DNA from: Paenibacillus_S sp043945595
GTDB lineage: Bacteria > Bacillota > Bacilli > Paenibacillales > NBRC-103111
Direction of reading: 5' to 3'
Length of the DNA: 64,000 nucleotides
Assembly: GCF_043945595.1 (NCBI RefSeq)
Contig: NZ_JBIFNP010000001.1
Span: 620,001 to 684,000 of the forward strand
In this document: positions 17,070 to 26,157 of the stretch, one piece after another
Layout of the letters: each line of letters begins with the position of its first letter
Position numbering within the stretch: the stretch's first letter is position 1
The notes under the pieces: model-generated
Seen by the model: the letters and a program-made list of their open reading frames with translations, nothing else
Databases searched by the model: none
What the model was told of the DNA's origin: nothing
Position numbers and translations under genes: made by a program

Positions 17070-18521
17070 ATGACACAAACCTTAAAAAACTTCATCGGCG
17101 GCGAGTGGGTCGAGTCCCGTTCCACCCAGTCCGAGCCCGTCTATAATCCGGCAACCGAGGAAATCCTCGCTTACGTGCCCATCTCGACAAGGGCTGAACT
17201 GAACCAGGCCGCCGCCAATGCGAAGGAAACATTCCGGAGCTGGAGCCGCACCCCAGTGCCGCGCCGCGCCCGCATTTTGTTCAAGTACCAGCAGCTGCTC
17301 GTCGAGCATTGGGAAGAGCTGGCGCAGCTCATTACCCGCGAGAACGGCAAAAGCTACAACGAAGCTTACGGCGAAGTGCTTCGCGGCATCGAATGCGTTG
17401 AATTCGCAGCCGGCGCTCCGTCGCTCATGATGGGCAAGCAGCTGCCGGATATCGCCTCCAACCTGGAATCCGGCATGTACCGCTATCCGGTAGGCGTTGT
17501 CGGCGGGATCACGCCGTTTAACTTCCCGATGATGGTGCCCTGCTGGATGTTCCCGCTGGCGATCGCCTGCGGCAACACCTTCGTGCTGAAACCGTCGGAG
17601 CGCACGCCGCTGCTGGCGAACCGTCTTGCGGAGCTGTTCCAGGAGGCCGGACTGCCGGGCGGCGTGCTGAACATCGTCCATGGGGCGCATGAGGTCGTGA
17701 ACGGCATCCTCGAGAGCCCAGATATTAAAGCGGTATCGTTCGTCGGCTCGCAGCCTGTCGCCGAGTACGTCTATACGAACGCTTCCCGCCACGGCAAGCG
17801 AGTACAAGCATTAGCTGGAGCGAAGAATCACTCCATCGTAATGCCGGACGCCGATCTGGACCTGGCGGTCAAAGAAATCGTCAACGCCGCCTTCGGCTCG
17901 GCGGGCGAGCGCTGCATGGCCTGCTCCGTCGTTGTCGCCGTCGGAGAGATCGGCGATACGCTGGTGAACAAGCTGATCGAGGCCGCCGACAACATTACGA
18001 TCGGCAACGGTCTGGAGGAAGGCGTATTCCTCGGGCCTGTCATCCGCGGCTCCCACAAGGAGCGTACGCTGAAATATATCGGTATCGGCGAGAATGAAGG
18101 AGCGCTGCTGGTCCGCGACGGCCGCAAAGACTCTGCTGCTGCAGAGGGTCAGGCGGGATATTTCGTCGGACCGACGATTTTCGATCAGGTGCAGTGCGGT
18201 ATGGACATCTGGAAGGATGAAATCTTCGCACCGGTGCTGTCTATTGTCAGAGTGAACACGCTGGAGGAAGCGATTGAGCTTGCCAACCAATCGGAGCTGG
18301 CGAACGGAGCTTGCCTGTTCACTACCAGCGGCAGCGCAATGCGCCAGTTCCGCGAAACGATCGATGCAGGCATGCTTGGCGTCAATCTGGGCGTACCGGC
18401 TCCGATGGCGTTCTTCCCTTTCTCCGGATGGAAAAAATCTTTTTACGGCGACCTGCATGCGAACGGCATGGACGGCGTCGAGTTTTATACACGCAAAAAA
18501 ATGGTTACCGCCCGCTGGTAA
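17070..18521 (+). CDS. iolA: Methylmalonate-semialdehyde/malonate-semialdehyde dehydrogenase, CoA-acylating (IolA)
   Basis: This 483-residue aldehyde dehydrogenase superfamily member converts malonate semialdehyde (from IolJ) with NAD and CoA into acetyl-CoA and CO2. The start (LKNFIGGEWVES) and PVGVVGGITPFNFPMMVP are typical of MmsA/IolA. The catalytic cysteine is Cys282 in SAGERCMACS, and the NAD-site glycine motif SFVGSQPVAEYV is present. The usual general-base glutamate of ALDHs is absent (LAGAKNH), as expected for the CoA-acylating MMSDH subgroup. The ATG follows AAGGGAG at an acceptable distance. It is separated from iolC by the hairpin-rich gap but has no evident promoter of its own. 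Confidence 0.95.
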   Translation: MTQTLKNFIGGEWVESRSTQSEPVYNPATEEILAYVPISTRAELNQAAANAKETFRSWSRTPVPRRARILFKYQQLLVEHWEELAQLITRENGKSYNEAYGEVLRGIECVEFAAGAPSLMMGKQLPDIASNLESGMYRYPVGVVGGITPFNFPMMVPCWMFPLAIACGNTFVLKPSERTPLLANRLAELFQEAGLPGGVLNIVHGAHEVVNGILESPDIKAVSFVGSQPVAEYVYTNASRHGKRVQALAGAKNHSIVMPDADLDLAVKEIVNAAFGSAGERCMACSVVVAVGEIGDTLVNKLIEAADNITIGNGLEEGVFLGPVIRGSHKERTLKYIGIGENEGALLVRDGRKDSAAAEGQAGYFVGPTIFDQVQCGMDIWKDEIFAPVLSIVRVNTLEEAIELANQSELANGACLFTTSGSAMRQFRETIDAGMLGVNLGVPAPMAFFPFSGWKKSFYGDLHANGMDGVEFYTRKKMVTARW

Positions 18522-18709
18522 AAGCGGTATGGATGAAATGGGAGCTTTCGCTTTCAGGAAAGTGCCGGAGGGAGTGAGCACTTGAATGCGGCTCAGCAGC
18601 GTTTGGATGCAGCGGGAAGCTCGCGCAGCCTTATATGGCGTAGGGGCCGCTGGGGATTACTTGCCCGGACTCTCATTTTTTTCGAGTCAAGGAAGGAGCT
18701 GTACACAAC

Positions 18710-19597
18710 ATGACGCTGGTATCAATGAAGCGGATGCTGAACGATGCCCTGGACGGCGGGTATGCCGTCGGGCAGTTTAACTTAAACAACCTGGAGTTTA
18801 CCCAGGCGATTCTGCAGGGGGCGCAGGAGGAACAGGCTCCGGTTATTTTGGGTGTCAGCGAAGCTTACATCCCTTATATGGGCGGACTGCCCTGCATTGC
18901 GGGCATGGTGAAGTCGCTGATCGGGCATTACGGTATTACGGTGCCCGTCGCGCTGCACCTGGATCACGGTTCGACCTACGATGTCTGCATCCGGGCGATC
19001 CATGCCGGGTTTACGTCGGTGATGATCGACGCCTCGCATCATCCGCTGGAGCAGAACATCGACATCACCCAGCGCGTGACGCAAGCTGCGCATGTGCTGG
19101 GCGTCACGGTCGAAGCGGAGCTTGGCCGCATAACGGGCCGCGAGGACGATATCGTCGTGGACGACGCGGAGGGCATGTATGCGCTGCCTGACGAGTGCGT
19201 CCGGCTCGTTAGGGAAACCGGCATCGACTGCCTGGCTCCCGCGCTTGGCTCTGTACACGGCCCCTACCGGGGACAGCCGAAGCTCGGCTTCGACCGGATG
19301 GGGGAAATCCGCAGGCTGACGGGGCTGCCGCTTGTACTTCACGGCGGCAGCGGCTTGCCCGATGAGGAAATCCGTCAGGCGATCTCGCTCGGCACCGCCA
19401 AAATTAACGTAAATACAGACAATCAATCGGCCTGCACGGCGGCCATCCGGACTTATTTGAACGAGCATCCCGAAGCTTACGATCCGCGCAATTATTTGAT
19501 CCCGGCCAGGGAAGCGATCAAAGCCTCGGTCAAAGCGAAAATCCGTCTGTTCGGCTGTGCGGGAAAAGCGGAGGGAGCACGCTATGAAAGCAATTAA
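18710..19597 (+). CDS. iolJ: 6-phospho-5-dehydro-2-deoxy-D-gluconate aldolase (IolJ)
   Basis: This 295-residue zinc-dependent class II (FbaA-like) aldolase splits the IolC product into dihydroxyacetone phosphate and malonate semialdehyde. Zinc-ligand motifs are HLDHGS (about residue 84) and LVLHGGSGLPDE (about 208), with the GSVHGPYRGQPKL segment and the C-terminal KINVNTDNQ phosphate-binding loop. The position between iolA and iolG, rather than beside glycolytic genes, supports IolJ over FbaA. The ATG follows AAGGAAGGAGC. The last 14 bases overlap the start of iolG, indicating translational coupling. Confidence 0.9.
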   Translation: MTLVSMKRMLNDALDGGYAVGQFNLNNLEFTQAILQGAQEEQAPVILGVSEAYIPYMGGLPCIAGMVKSLIGHYGITVPVALHLDHGSTYDVCIRAIHAGFTSVMIDASHHPLEQNIDITQRVTQAAHVLGVTVEAELGRITGREDDIVVDDAEGMYALPDECVRLVRETGIDCLAPALGSVHGPYRGQPKLGFDRMGEIRRLTGLPLVLHGGSGLPDEEIRQAISLGTAKINVNTDNQSACTAAIRTYLNEHPEAYDPRNYLIPAREAIKASVKAKIRLFGCAGKAEGARYESN

Positions 19598-20657
19598 AAT
19601 CGGTATCATCGGCGCGGGAAGGATCGGCAAAATTCACGTGGATAACCTGCTGCGGCTGCCGCAAACGGAGGTTGCCGCGGTCAGCGATTTATTCGCAGGC
19701 CCGGAGCTGGCAGCATGGGCAGCGGAGCGGGGCATCGGCACGGTGACGAAGAACAGCCAGGATATTATCGACGATCCGGAAATCGACGCCATCTTCATCT
19801 GCTCTTCCACAGATACGCATGTCCCGCTGATAAAGCAGGCGGCACAGGCAGGGAAGCATATTTTTTGCGAAAAACCGGTCAGCATGAGTCTTGCGCTGAC
19901 GGAGGAGGCGCTCGAAGCGGTACGGCAGGCGGGTGTGATGCTCCAGGTCGGCTTCAACCGCAGGTTTGACCATAATTTCAAGCGTGTGCGCGAATGTGTA
20001 CAGAACGGGACGATCGGGGAGACGCATATCGTGAAGATTACGTCCCGCGACCCGAATCCGCCGCATGAGGATTATATCAAAGTATCCGGCGGGATTTTTA
20101 TGGATATGATGATCCACGATTTCGATATGGCCCGGTATTTGTCCGGCAGCGAGGTCGAGGAGGTTTATGCGCAGGGCAATGTGCTGATTCATCCGGTGTT
20201 CGCGCAGCACGGGGACGTGGATACGGCTATCGTGACCCTGAAGTTTAAGAACGGCGCCCTCGGCGTAATCGACAACAGCCGCCAGGCGGTATACGGCTAC
20301 GATCAGCGTGTGGAGGTATTCGGCTCCAAGGGGAGCGCAGCGGCCTCCAACGATCATCCGAACACGGTGGAGATCAGCACGGCGGATAGCGTGATGCGCG
20401 ATAAGCCGCTGCATTTTTTCCTGGAACGGTATAACGAAGCGTACGTGGAGGAAACGAAAGCGTTTGTCGACTGCATCCTGCACGATAAGCCGGTGCCGGT
20501 GGACGGCTACGACGGCGTACAGGCGGAGCGCATAGCGCTTGCGGCGAAGCTGTCCAGCCGCCTGGGGCGTCCGGTGAAGCTGAACGAGCTGCAGGAGCTG
20601 GTTCGCCAGTCGGCCGAAACGGCAGCGGCGGAACCGGAATCGTCGGCGTCTGCGTAG
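19584..20657 (+). CDS. iolG: Inositol 2-dehydrogenase (IolG)
   Basis: This 357-residue Gfo/Idh/MocA-family NAD-dependent oxidoreductase performs the first step, myo-inositol to 2-keto-myo-inositol. The N-terminal Rossmann fold shows IGIIGAGRIGKIH; the EKPVSM motif (Lys97 region) and the GGIFMDMMIHDFDMARYL segment supply the catalytic Lys-Asp-His set. ATG 19584 is chosen over upstream in-frame codons because GGAGGGAGC lies just before it and the protein then begins with the fold. It overlaps iolJ by 14 bases. The C-terminal tail after LNEL is somewhat extended and Ala/Glu-rich. Confidence 0.95.
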   Translation: MKAIKIGIIGAGRIGKIHVDNLLRLPQTEVAAVSDLFAGPELAAWAAERGIGTVTKNSQDIIDDPEIDAIFICSSTDTHVPLIKQAAQAGKHIFCEKPVSMSLALTEEALEAVRQAGVMLQVGFNRRFDHNFKRVRECVQNGTIGETHIVKITSRDPNPPHEDYIKVSGGIFMDMMIHDFDMARYLSGSEVEEVYAQGNVLIHPVFAQHGDVDTAIVTLKFKNGALGVIDNSRQAVYGYDQRVEVFGSKGSAAASNDHPNTVEISTADSVMRDKPLHFFLERYNEAYVEETKAFVDCILHDKPVPVDGYDGVQAERIALAAKLSSRLGRPVKLNELQELVRQSAETAAAEPESSASA

Positions 20658-20717
20658 TCCCGGCTGCGAGCCGAAGGAAAGTCAAATCGCGATGATATCG
20701 AGAGGAGGAGCTGTATC

Positions 20718-21542
20718 ATGTCGCAGTTGATCGTAAAGCCCGAATCGTCACCGAACGAAGAAGGGGTCGTGATCGATGTGACCCCGCAATCCGCGGGGTG
20801 GCAGTATGTAGGTTTTCAGGTAGTAAAGCTGTCGGAGGGGCAGATGCTGCGCAGGGAAACCGGCGATCAGGAGATTTGCCTTGTGCTGCTTAGCGGCAAG
20901 GCGGACGTGTCGACGGCACAGGAGCAATGGCTCGGCATCGGCGAGCGGATGAGCGTGTTCGAGCGCAAAGCTCCTTATTCGGTGTATGTGCCCAGCGGAG
21001 ATAGCTACGAGGTGCGGGCTCTTACGCAGGTGGAGCTGGCCGTTTGCGCCGCTCCGGGCAGGGGCAGCCATCCGGCGCGCCTGATTGCACCGCAGCAGGT
21101 CGGTGCGGAAACGCGCGGCTACGGGAATATCGAGCGGTACATTCACAATATTTTGCCGGAGCAGGAGCCGGCGGACAGTCTGCTTGTCGTCGAGGTGCTG
21201 ACGCCTAACGGCCATTGGTCCAGCTATCCGCCGCACAAGCACGACCGGGATGCGCTTCCGGAGGAATCGCTGCTGGAGGAGACGTATTACTTCCGCGTCC
21301 AGCCGGAGCAGGGCTTTGCGATCCAGCGGGTGTACACCGACGACCGGTCGCTGGACGAAACGCTGATCGTGCAGGACGGCCAAACGGTGCTGGTGCCGCG
21401 CGGCTACCATCCGGTTTCGGCGCCTCCCGGCTACGATGTATACTATTTGAACGTAATGGCAGGGCCGACGCGCACGTGGAAGTTCCATAACGATCCCGAC
21501 CATGCCTGGATAATGACGCCGCCGAAGCCGGCGGAAGCGTAA
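20718..21542 (+). CDS. iolB: 5-deoxy-glucuronate isomerase (IolB)
   Basis: This 274-residue bicupin converts the IolD product 5-deoxy-glucuronate to 2-deoxy-5-keto-gluconate, the substrate of IolC. The second cupin holds the metal site NGHWSSYPPHKHDRD (about residues 163-177) with EESLLEETYYFR, and the family's QDGQTVLVPRGYHPVSAPPG near residue 225. The ATG follows GAGGAGGAGC. It completes the full set of iol enzymes; no inositol permease (IolT/IolF type) is encoded in the operon. Confidence 0.95.
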   Translation: MSQLIVKPESSPNEEGVVIDVTPQSAGWQYVGFQVVKLSEGQMLRRETGDQEICLVLLSGKADVSTAQEQWLGIGERMSVFERKAPYSVYVPSGDSYEVRALTQVELAVCAAPGRGSHPARLIAPQQVGAETRGYGNIERYIHNILPEQEPADSLLVVEVLTPNGHWSSYPPHKHDRDALPEESLLEETYYFRVQPEQGFAIQRVYTDDRSLDETLIVQDGQTVLVPRGYHPVSAPPGYDVYYLNVMAGPTRTWKFHNDPDHAWIMTPPKPAEA

Positions 21543-21690
21543 GACCGGTTGCAAGTTTGCCTGATCGCATTCATAATGAATTCATGAACTTACCTAGTCT
21601 AAAAGTTTGGTGAACCGGCGGAGGGACGCGGGCTGTCCTGAATGAAAGCTTAGTGTTCACCAGATTTTTAAGGGAAACAGGAGAATCGTG

Positions 21691-22739
21691 ATGAAGGCGA
21701 CTATTTATGACATTGCCCGGGAGGCCGGTGTATCGATTGCGACCGTTTCGCAGGTCATTAACGGCAAAGGAAAGATCAGCGAGGAACGGCGCAATGAGAT
21801 CATGGAAATTATGGAGCGGCTCAATTATCAGCCGAGCGTCATTGCAGCGGCGCTTGCCGGTAAAAAGACCTACACGCTCGGACTGCTTGTGCCGGATATC
21901 TCCAACCCGTTTTTTGCCGAAATTGCCAGGGCGGTCGAGGACCGCGGGCATCAGTTGGGCTACAGCCTGGTCATCTGCAGCACGGACAATAAGGATGAGC
22001 GGGTTGAGCGTTATTTGACGCTGCTCCAGCAAAAAAGCATCGACGGGATGATCATCGGTACGGGGATGGATAACAAAGAAATTTTGAACCCGCTGATGGA
22101 GAAGCAGATTCCGATCGCGATGATTGCCAGGGAGCTGCCGGAGCAGCCGGTGCACACGGTGGTTGTCGATGACTATATCGGGGGCAGGCTGGCGGCGAAG
22201 CATCTGCTGCAGCTGGGGCACCGCAAGCTGGCGGTCCTGGCGGAGCAGGCAAAGCTGTCCGAAGCAGCCGGGAGCGGGTGCGCGGATTTCGCGAGTCGCT
22301 GGCGGCCGATGGCGTTGAACTGCCGGAGCAGCGGGTGCTTCACTGCGACTTCGTCGTCGAGGACGGCAAGCGCAGAACGCTGGAGCTGCTGAAGCAGGAC
22401 GATCGGCCGACGGCGCTGTTTTGCTGTAACGATCTGCTGGCGATAGGCGCGCTTCAAGCCGTGAAGGAGCTGGGGCTGCGGGTGCCTCAGGATCTGTCCG
22501 TTGTCGGGTTCGACAATACGATCCTGGCGTCCGTTACCGATCCGCCGCTTACTACGGTGGCGCAGCCGATGGAGGAGATGGGCCGGATGGCCGTCGATCT
22601 GCTCATTCAGGAGCTGAAAAAGGAGCTGACGCAGCCCAAGCAGCGAACCGTGCTCCGTCCGGAGCTGATCATCCGGCAGTCGACCTCGGCGCCGGGGCCG
22701 GAAAATCGTTTAACGGCGCAGCCGAGCATCTGGAAGTAG
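21691..22739 (+). pseudogene. LacI family transcriptional regulator of the iol operon, frameshifted
   Basis: The joined product is about 349 residues. The N-terminal LacI helix-turn-helix (IYDIAREAGVSIATVSQVINGKG) and the hinge (NYQPSVIAAALAGKKT) are followed by a periplasmic-binding-like effector domain (LGLLVPDISNPFFAEIARAVED; later FCCNDLLAIGALQAVKELG and VVGFDN). The frame breaks near 22270: restoring one G to the GGG run gives EAAGERVRGFRESLAADG, a normal LacI sequence. Thus one base is missing, by mutation or sequencing error. It is the last gene before the 22831-22862 terminator and the natural candidate to bind the operators at 12741-12778. In B. subtilis the corresponding regulator IolR is of the unrelated DeoR type. 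ATG 21691 follows CAGGAGA; a GTG directly precedes it. Confidence 0.85.
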
Positions 22740-22830
22740 AGAAGGAAGGCGCTGCCATCCAAGGCAAAGCCACATGAAGTTATCAGGCTTCGCTGATCGG
22801 TAAAGCAGCGAAGCTGCGTTTGGAGCTGCA

Positions 22831-22862
22831 AGCCAACCGGAATGATCCGGTTGGCTTTTTTT
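22831..22862 (+). terminator. Terminator of the iol operon
   Basis: AGCCAACCGG and CCGGTTGGCT form a perfect 10-bp stem around AATGAT, followed by TTTTTT. It closes the iol transcription unit about 90 bases after the regulator. Confidence 0.9.
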
Positions 22863-22916
22863 GCGTGGAGCCGGAAGTATACTCCCGCAGAGAGGCGCTT
22901 TTGTGTATAAACAAAC

Positions 22917-22930
22917 CGTAAACGCTTCCA
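22917..22930 (+). promoter_or_regulatory. Candidate cre (CcpA) site upstream of aspA
   Basis: CGTAAACGCTTCCA fits the cre consensus except for its first base. It lies about 55 bp upstream of the -35 box of the aspA promoter. CcpA control of this catabolic cluster is plausible but rests on the match alone. Confidence 0.35.
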
Positions 22931-22983
22931 AAATATACCTTCCGCGAGGTAGTAATTTTCTGTGAGAAAACATTACATAAGTA

Positions 22984-23012
22984 TTGAATTTTACGAAAAT
23001 TCCATATATAAT
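22984..23012 (+). promoter_or_regulatory. Promoter of the aspA-abgT-abgA operon
   Basis: TTGAAT (22984-22989), a 17-bp spacer and a consensus TATAAT (23007-23012) form a strong sigma-A promoter. The spacer contains the motif TTTTACGAAAAT, and a longer palindrome covers the predicted start site. Confidence 0.7.
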
Positions 23013-23037
23013 TCTTTTAAACGAAAATTTCGTTTAA
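22987..23037. promoter_or_regulatory. Palindromic operators at the aspA promoter
   Basis: Site 1 (22987-23001) is AATTTTACGAAAATT, within the promoter spacer. Site 2 (23017-23037) is a perfect 21-bp palindrome with arms TTAAACGAAA/TTTCGTTTAA around a single A, over the transcription start. The 12 bases ATTTTCGTAAAA of site 1 (read on the minus strand) recur at the abgB promoter (30572-30583), so the two operons probably share a regulator, perhaps the one encoded between them at 27632. Confidence 0.65.
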
Positions 23038-23138
23038 TAATCGTTAATATGAAAGTAGCATAGGGCCTTTCCTCATTCGGCCGGTACGGCTTGCGATCAC
23101 ACCTCTTGATGAAAGGTCGGAATAGGGAGATGTCCAAC

Positions 23139-24550
23139 ATGGAAGTACGGATGGAGACGGATTTTTTGGGAAGTAAAGCGGTTCCAATTCAGGCCTATTA
23201 CGGTATTCAGACGCTGCGCGCCGTAGAGAACTTCCCCATTACGGGCTATCGGATTCATGAAGAGCTCATTCGCGGGATGGCGATCGTCAAGAAAGCCGCA
23301 GCGCAGGCCAATATGGAAGCGAAGCAGCTTCCTGTGAAGCTGGGACAAGCGATTGTTCAGGCGGCGGAGGAAATCATAGACGGTCAGTGGCATGACCAGT
23401 TCATTGTCGATCCGATTCAGGGGGGAGCAGGCACCTCGATCAATATGAATTCTAACGAGGTCATCGCGAACCGGGCGCTGGAGCTGCTGGGAGAACCGAA
23501 AGGAAGCTATCTCAGCCTCAGTCCCAATTCCCATGTCAACAAATCGCAATCGACCAACGACGCTTTTCCGACAGCCATCCATATCGCCGTACTGACATTG
23601 CTGGAGAAGCTGCTGGGTACGATGCAGTCTCTGTACGAAGCCTTTTGCAAGAAAGCGCAGGCCTTCGATCATATTATTAAAATGGGCCGGACCCATCTGC
23701 AGGATGCGGTGCCCATCCGGCTGGGACAAGAGTTCGAAGCGTACAGCCGCGTGCTTGCAAGGGATATTCAAAGAGTGCGGCAAACGAAGGACCATCTGTA
23801 TGAGGTCAATATGGGAGCTACCGCCGTCGGGACAGGCTTGAACGCCGATCCCGAATACATCCGGTCTGTCGTCGGACATTTGGCCGGGCTGAGCGGACTG
23901 CCGCTGAAGCATGCGGAGCATCTGGTGGATGCGACCCAGAATACCGATGCGTACACCGAAGTGTCGGGCGCCTTGAAGATTTGTATGATGAACATGTCCA
24001 AGGTAGCCAACGACATCCGGCTGCTGGCCTCCGGGCCCGGACCGGCCTGGGCGAGCTGAGACTGCCATCGAGACAGCCGGGTTCCTCCATTATGCCGGGC
24101 AAGGTGAATCCGGTCATGTGCGAGGTCGTGAACCAGGTGGCTTTCCAGGTCATCGGCAACGACCACACCATCTGCCTCGCTTCGGAGGCAGGGCAGCTCG
24201 AGCTAAACGTAATGGAGCCGGTACTGGTCTTTAATTTGCTGCAGTCGTTGAGTATGATGAGCAGCGTGTTCACCGTCTTCCAGAGCTACTGTCTGGAAGG
24301 CATCGAAGCCGACGAGGAGCGCTGCAAGGCTTACGTGGATCAGAGTGTAGGCGTTATTACCGCGCTCAACCCGCATTTGGGCTATGAAGCGGCGGCGCGC
24401 ATCGCGCGTGAAGCGATCGAGACGGGGAAATCGGTCCGGGAGCTGTGCTTGCTGTATCAGGTATTAACGGAAGAGGAGCTGGACAAGATTCTGGATCCGT
24501 ACGAAATGACGAAGCCCGGCATAGCCGGTGCCGTGCTGCTCGAACGGTAG
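23139..24550 (+). pseudogene. aspA: Aspartate ammonia-lyase (aspartase), frameshifted
   Basis: The joined product is about 470 residues, the normal length. It belongs to the fumarase II/aspartase superfamily and should convert L-aspartate to fumarate and ammonia. Visible motifs are TDFLGSKAVPIQAYYGIQT at the start, SPNSHVNKSQSTNDAFPTA, MGRTHLQDAVP, and the superfamily signature GSSIMPGKVNP. The frame is lost near 24036: adding one C to CCC restores LASGPRTGLGELRLP, the expected sequence. ATG 23139 is chosen because AGGGAG lies nine bases upstream; an ATG at 23130 would be too close to it. It is the first gene of an operon with abgT and an abgA-type gene. Confidence 0.85.
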
Positions 24551-24600
24551 AAAGAACACGGGGAAGGGAAGCTAATCAATAGGACCAGGGGGATGGCACA

Positions 24601-26133
24601 ATGAAGCATTTAGCGCAGGCCGGCGCCGCGGCGCCTCAGAGACAATCGGGAATTTTTACTTGGGTAGAGCGAGTAGGGAACAAAATTCCGAATCCGTTTT
24701 TGCTATTCATTTATTTAATTGTTTTGCTAATGGTTGCTACATGTATTTTGTCCTACTTTCACATTACGGCATTTGACCCGGTAAAAAAAGAGCCTGTCGC
24801 AGTTAAAAATCTGCTGAGCGTGGAAGGGCTTCAATGGATTCTGCCGAATGTGATTAAAAACTTTACCGGCTTCACTCCGTTAGGCTATATACTGGCGCTG
24901 GTTATCGGCGTCGGTCTGGCTGAAAAGGTTGGCCTGCTGGAAGCGATCATGCGCAAAATGGCATCCAAGGTCGACGCCAAATTCGCCAGCTACCTGGTCG
25001 TCTTCATCGCTTTCTTCAGCCACGTGTCCTCGGACGCTGCAGTTGTTATTATGCCTCCGCTCGGCGCGCTGATCTTCCTGGCCGTCGGCCGCCATCCCGT
25101 CGCCGGTCTGCTGGCCGCCATTGCCGGGGTCGGCTCGGGCTTTACTGCAAACCTGCTGATCGTAACGACGGACGTGCTCTTGTCAGGCATCAGCGGCGAG
25201 GTAGCCAAATCCGTCAATACGGCGGCGACGGTCACTGTGCTGGACAACTGGTATTTTATGGCGGCCTCCGTTATTGTGCTGACGGTGCTGGCTGCGCTGA
25301 TTACAGATAAATTTGTTGAACCGCGTCTCGGAAAATATGAGGGTGAAATGAACTTTTCGCTCGATAAGCTGACTGATACTCAGAATAAAGGTCTGCGCTG
25401 GGCTGGAATCGCAGCTATCGTTTATATTATCGTGGTGGCCCTGATGGTGGTGCCTCATGGCGGTATTCTGCGCGATCCGAAAACCGGCAGCGTGATTCCG
25501 TCCCCGTTCATGTCAGGCATTGTGCCGATTATTATTTTCTTCTTCTTCACCATTGCGGTCGTCTACGGGCTGGTAACGAAAGCGATTAAAAATCAGAACG
25601 ACATTCCAAGCCTGCTCGGCGATCCGATGAAGCATATGGCCGGATTTATCGTGATGGTGTTTCCTTTGTCCCAATTCGTGGCGTTCTTTAACTGGAGCAA
25701 CATGGGGAAATTTATGGCGCTGTCGATTATTGACGTGCTGGAGAAATTGAACATGACGGGCGTTCCGGTCTTCGTCGGCCTGATGTTCCTGTCTGCGCTG
25801 CTGACGATGTTCATTGCGAGCGGCTCGGCGATCTGGTCCATTCTTGCGCCTGTGTTCGTTCCGATGTTTATGCTGCTCGGCTTTCATCCGGCCTTCGCTC
25901 AGATCGTCTTCCGGGTAGCGGACTCCTCGGTCATCCCGTTCGCGCCGATGTCGCCGTTCCTGCCGCTGTTCCTGAGCTTCCTGCAAAGGTACCGGAAAGA
26001 CGCGCAGCTCGGCACTTATTATTCGCTTATTCTGCCTTACCCGATTGCGTTCTTCATCGTATGGACAATCATGCTGATTGTCTGGTATATGCTAGGGCTG
26101 CCGATCGGACCGGGCGTCTATCCCCGGATGTAG
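24601..26133 (+). CDS. abgT: AbgT family transporter
   Basis: This 510-residue polytopic membrane protein has about eleven to thirteen hydrophobic segments. Family hallmarks include WVERVGNKIPNPFLLFI near residue 20, FFSHVSSDAAVVIMPPLGALIF near 140, SGFTANLL, and the C-terminal FIASGSAIWSILAPVFVPM and DSSVIPFAPMSPFLPL. E. coli AbgT imports p-aminobenzoyl-glutamate; other members export sulfonamides. With AbgA- and AbgB-type hydrolases in the same regulon, uptake of an N-acylated acidic amino acid is the likely function. The ATG lies 50 bases after aspA, with the purine-rich ACCAGGGGGATGGCACA before it. Confidence 0.9.
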   Translation: MKHLAQAGAAAPQRQSGIFTWVERVGNKIPNPFLLFIYLIVLLMVATCILSYFHITAFDPVKKEPVAVKNLLSVEGLQWILPNVIKNFTGFTPLGYILALVIGVGLAEKVGLLEAIMRKMASKVDAKFASYLVVFIAFFSHVSSDAAVVIMPPLGALIFLAVGRHPVAGLLAAIAGVGSGFTANLLIVTTDVLLSGISGEVAKSVNTAATVTVLDNWYFMAASVIVLTVLAALITDKFVEPRLGKYEGEMNFSLDKLTDTQNKGLRWAGIAAIVYIIVVALMVVPHGGILRDPKTGSVIPSPFMSGIVPIIIFFFFTIAVVYGLVTKAIKNQNDIPSLLGDPMKHMAGFIVMVFPLSQFVAFFNWSNMGKFMALSIIDVLEKLNMTGVPVFVGLMFLSALLTMFIASGSAIWSILAPVFVPMFMLLGFHPAFAQIVFRVADSSVIPFAPMSPFLPLFLSFLQRYRKDAQLGTYYSLILPYPIAFFIVWTIMLIVWYMLGLPIGPGVYPRM

Positions 26134-26157
26134 TTAAACTAGGAGGAGATGAACCCA

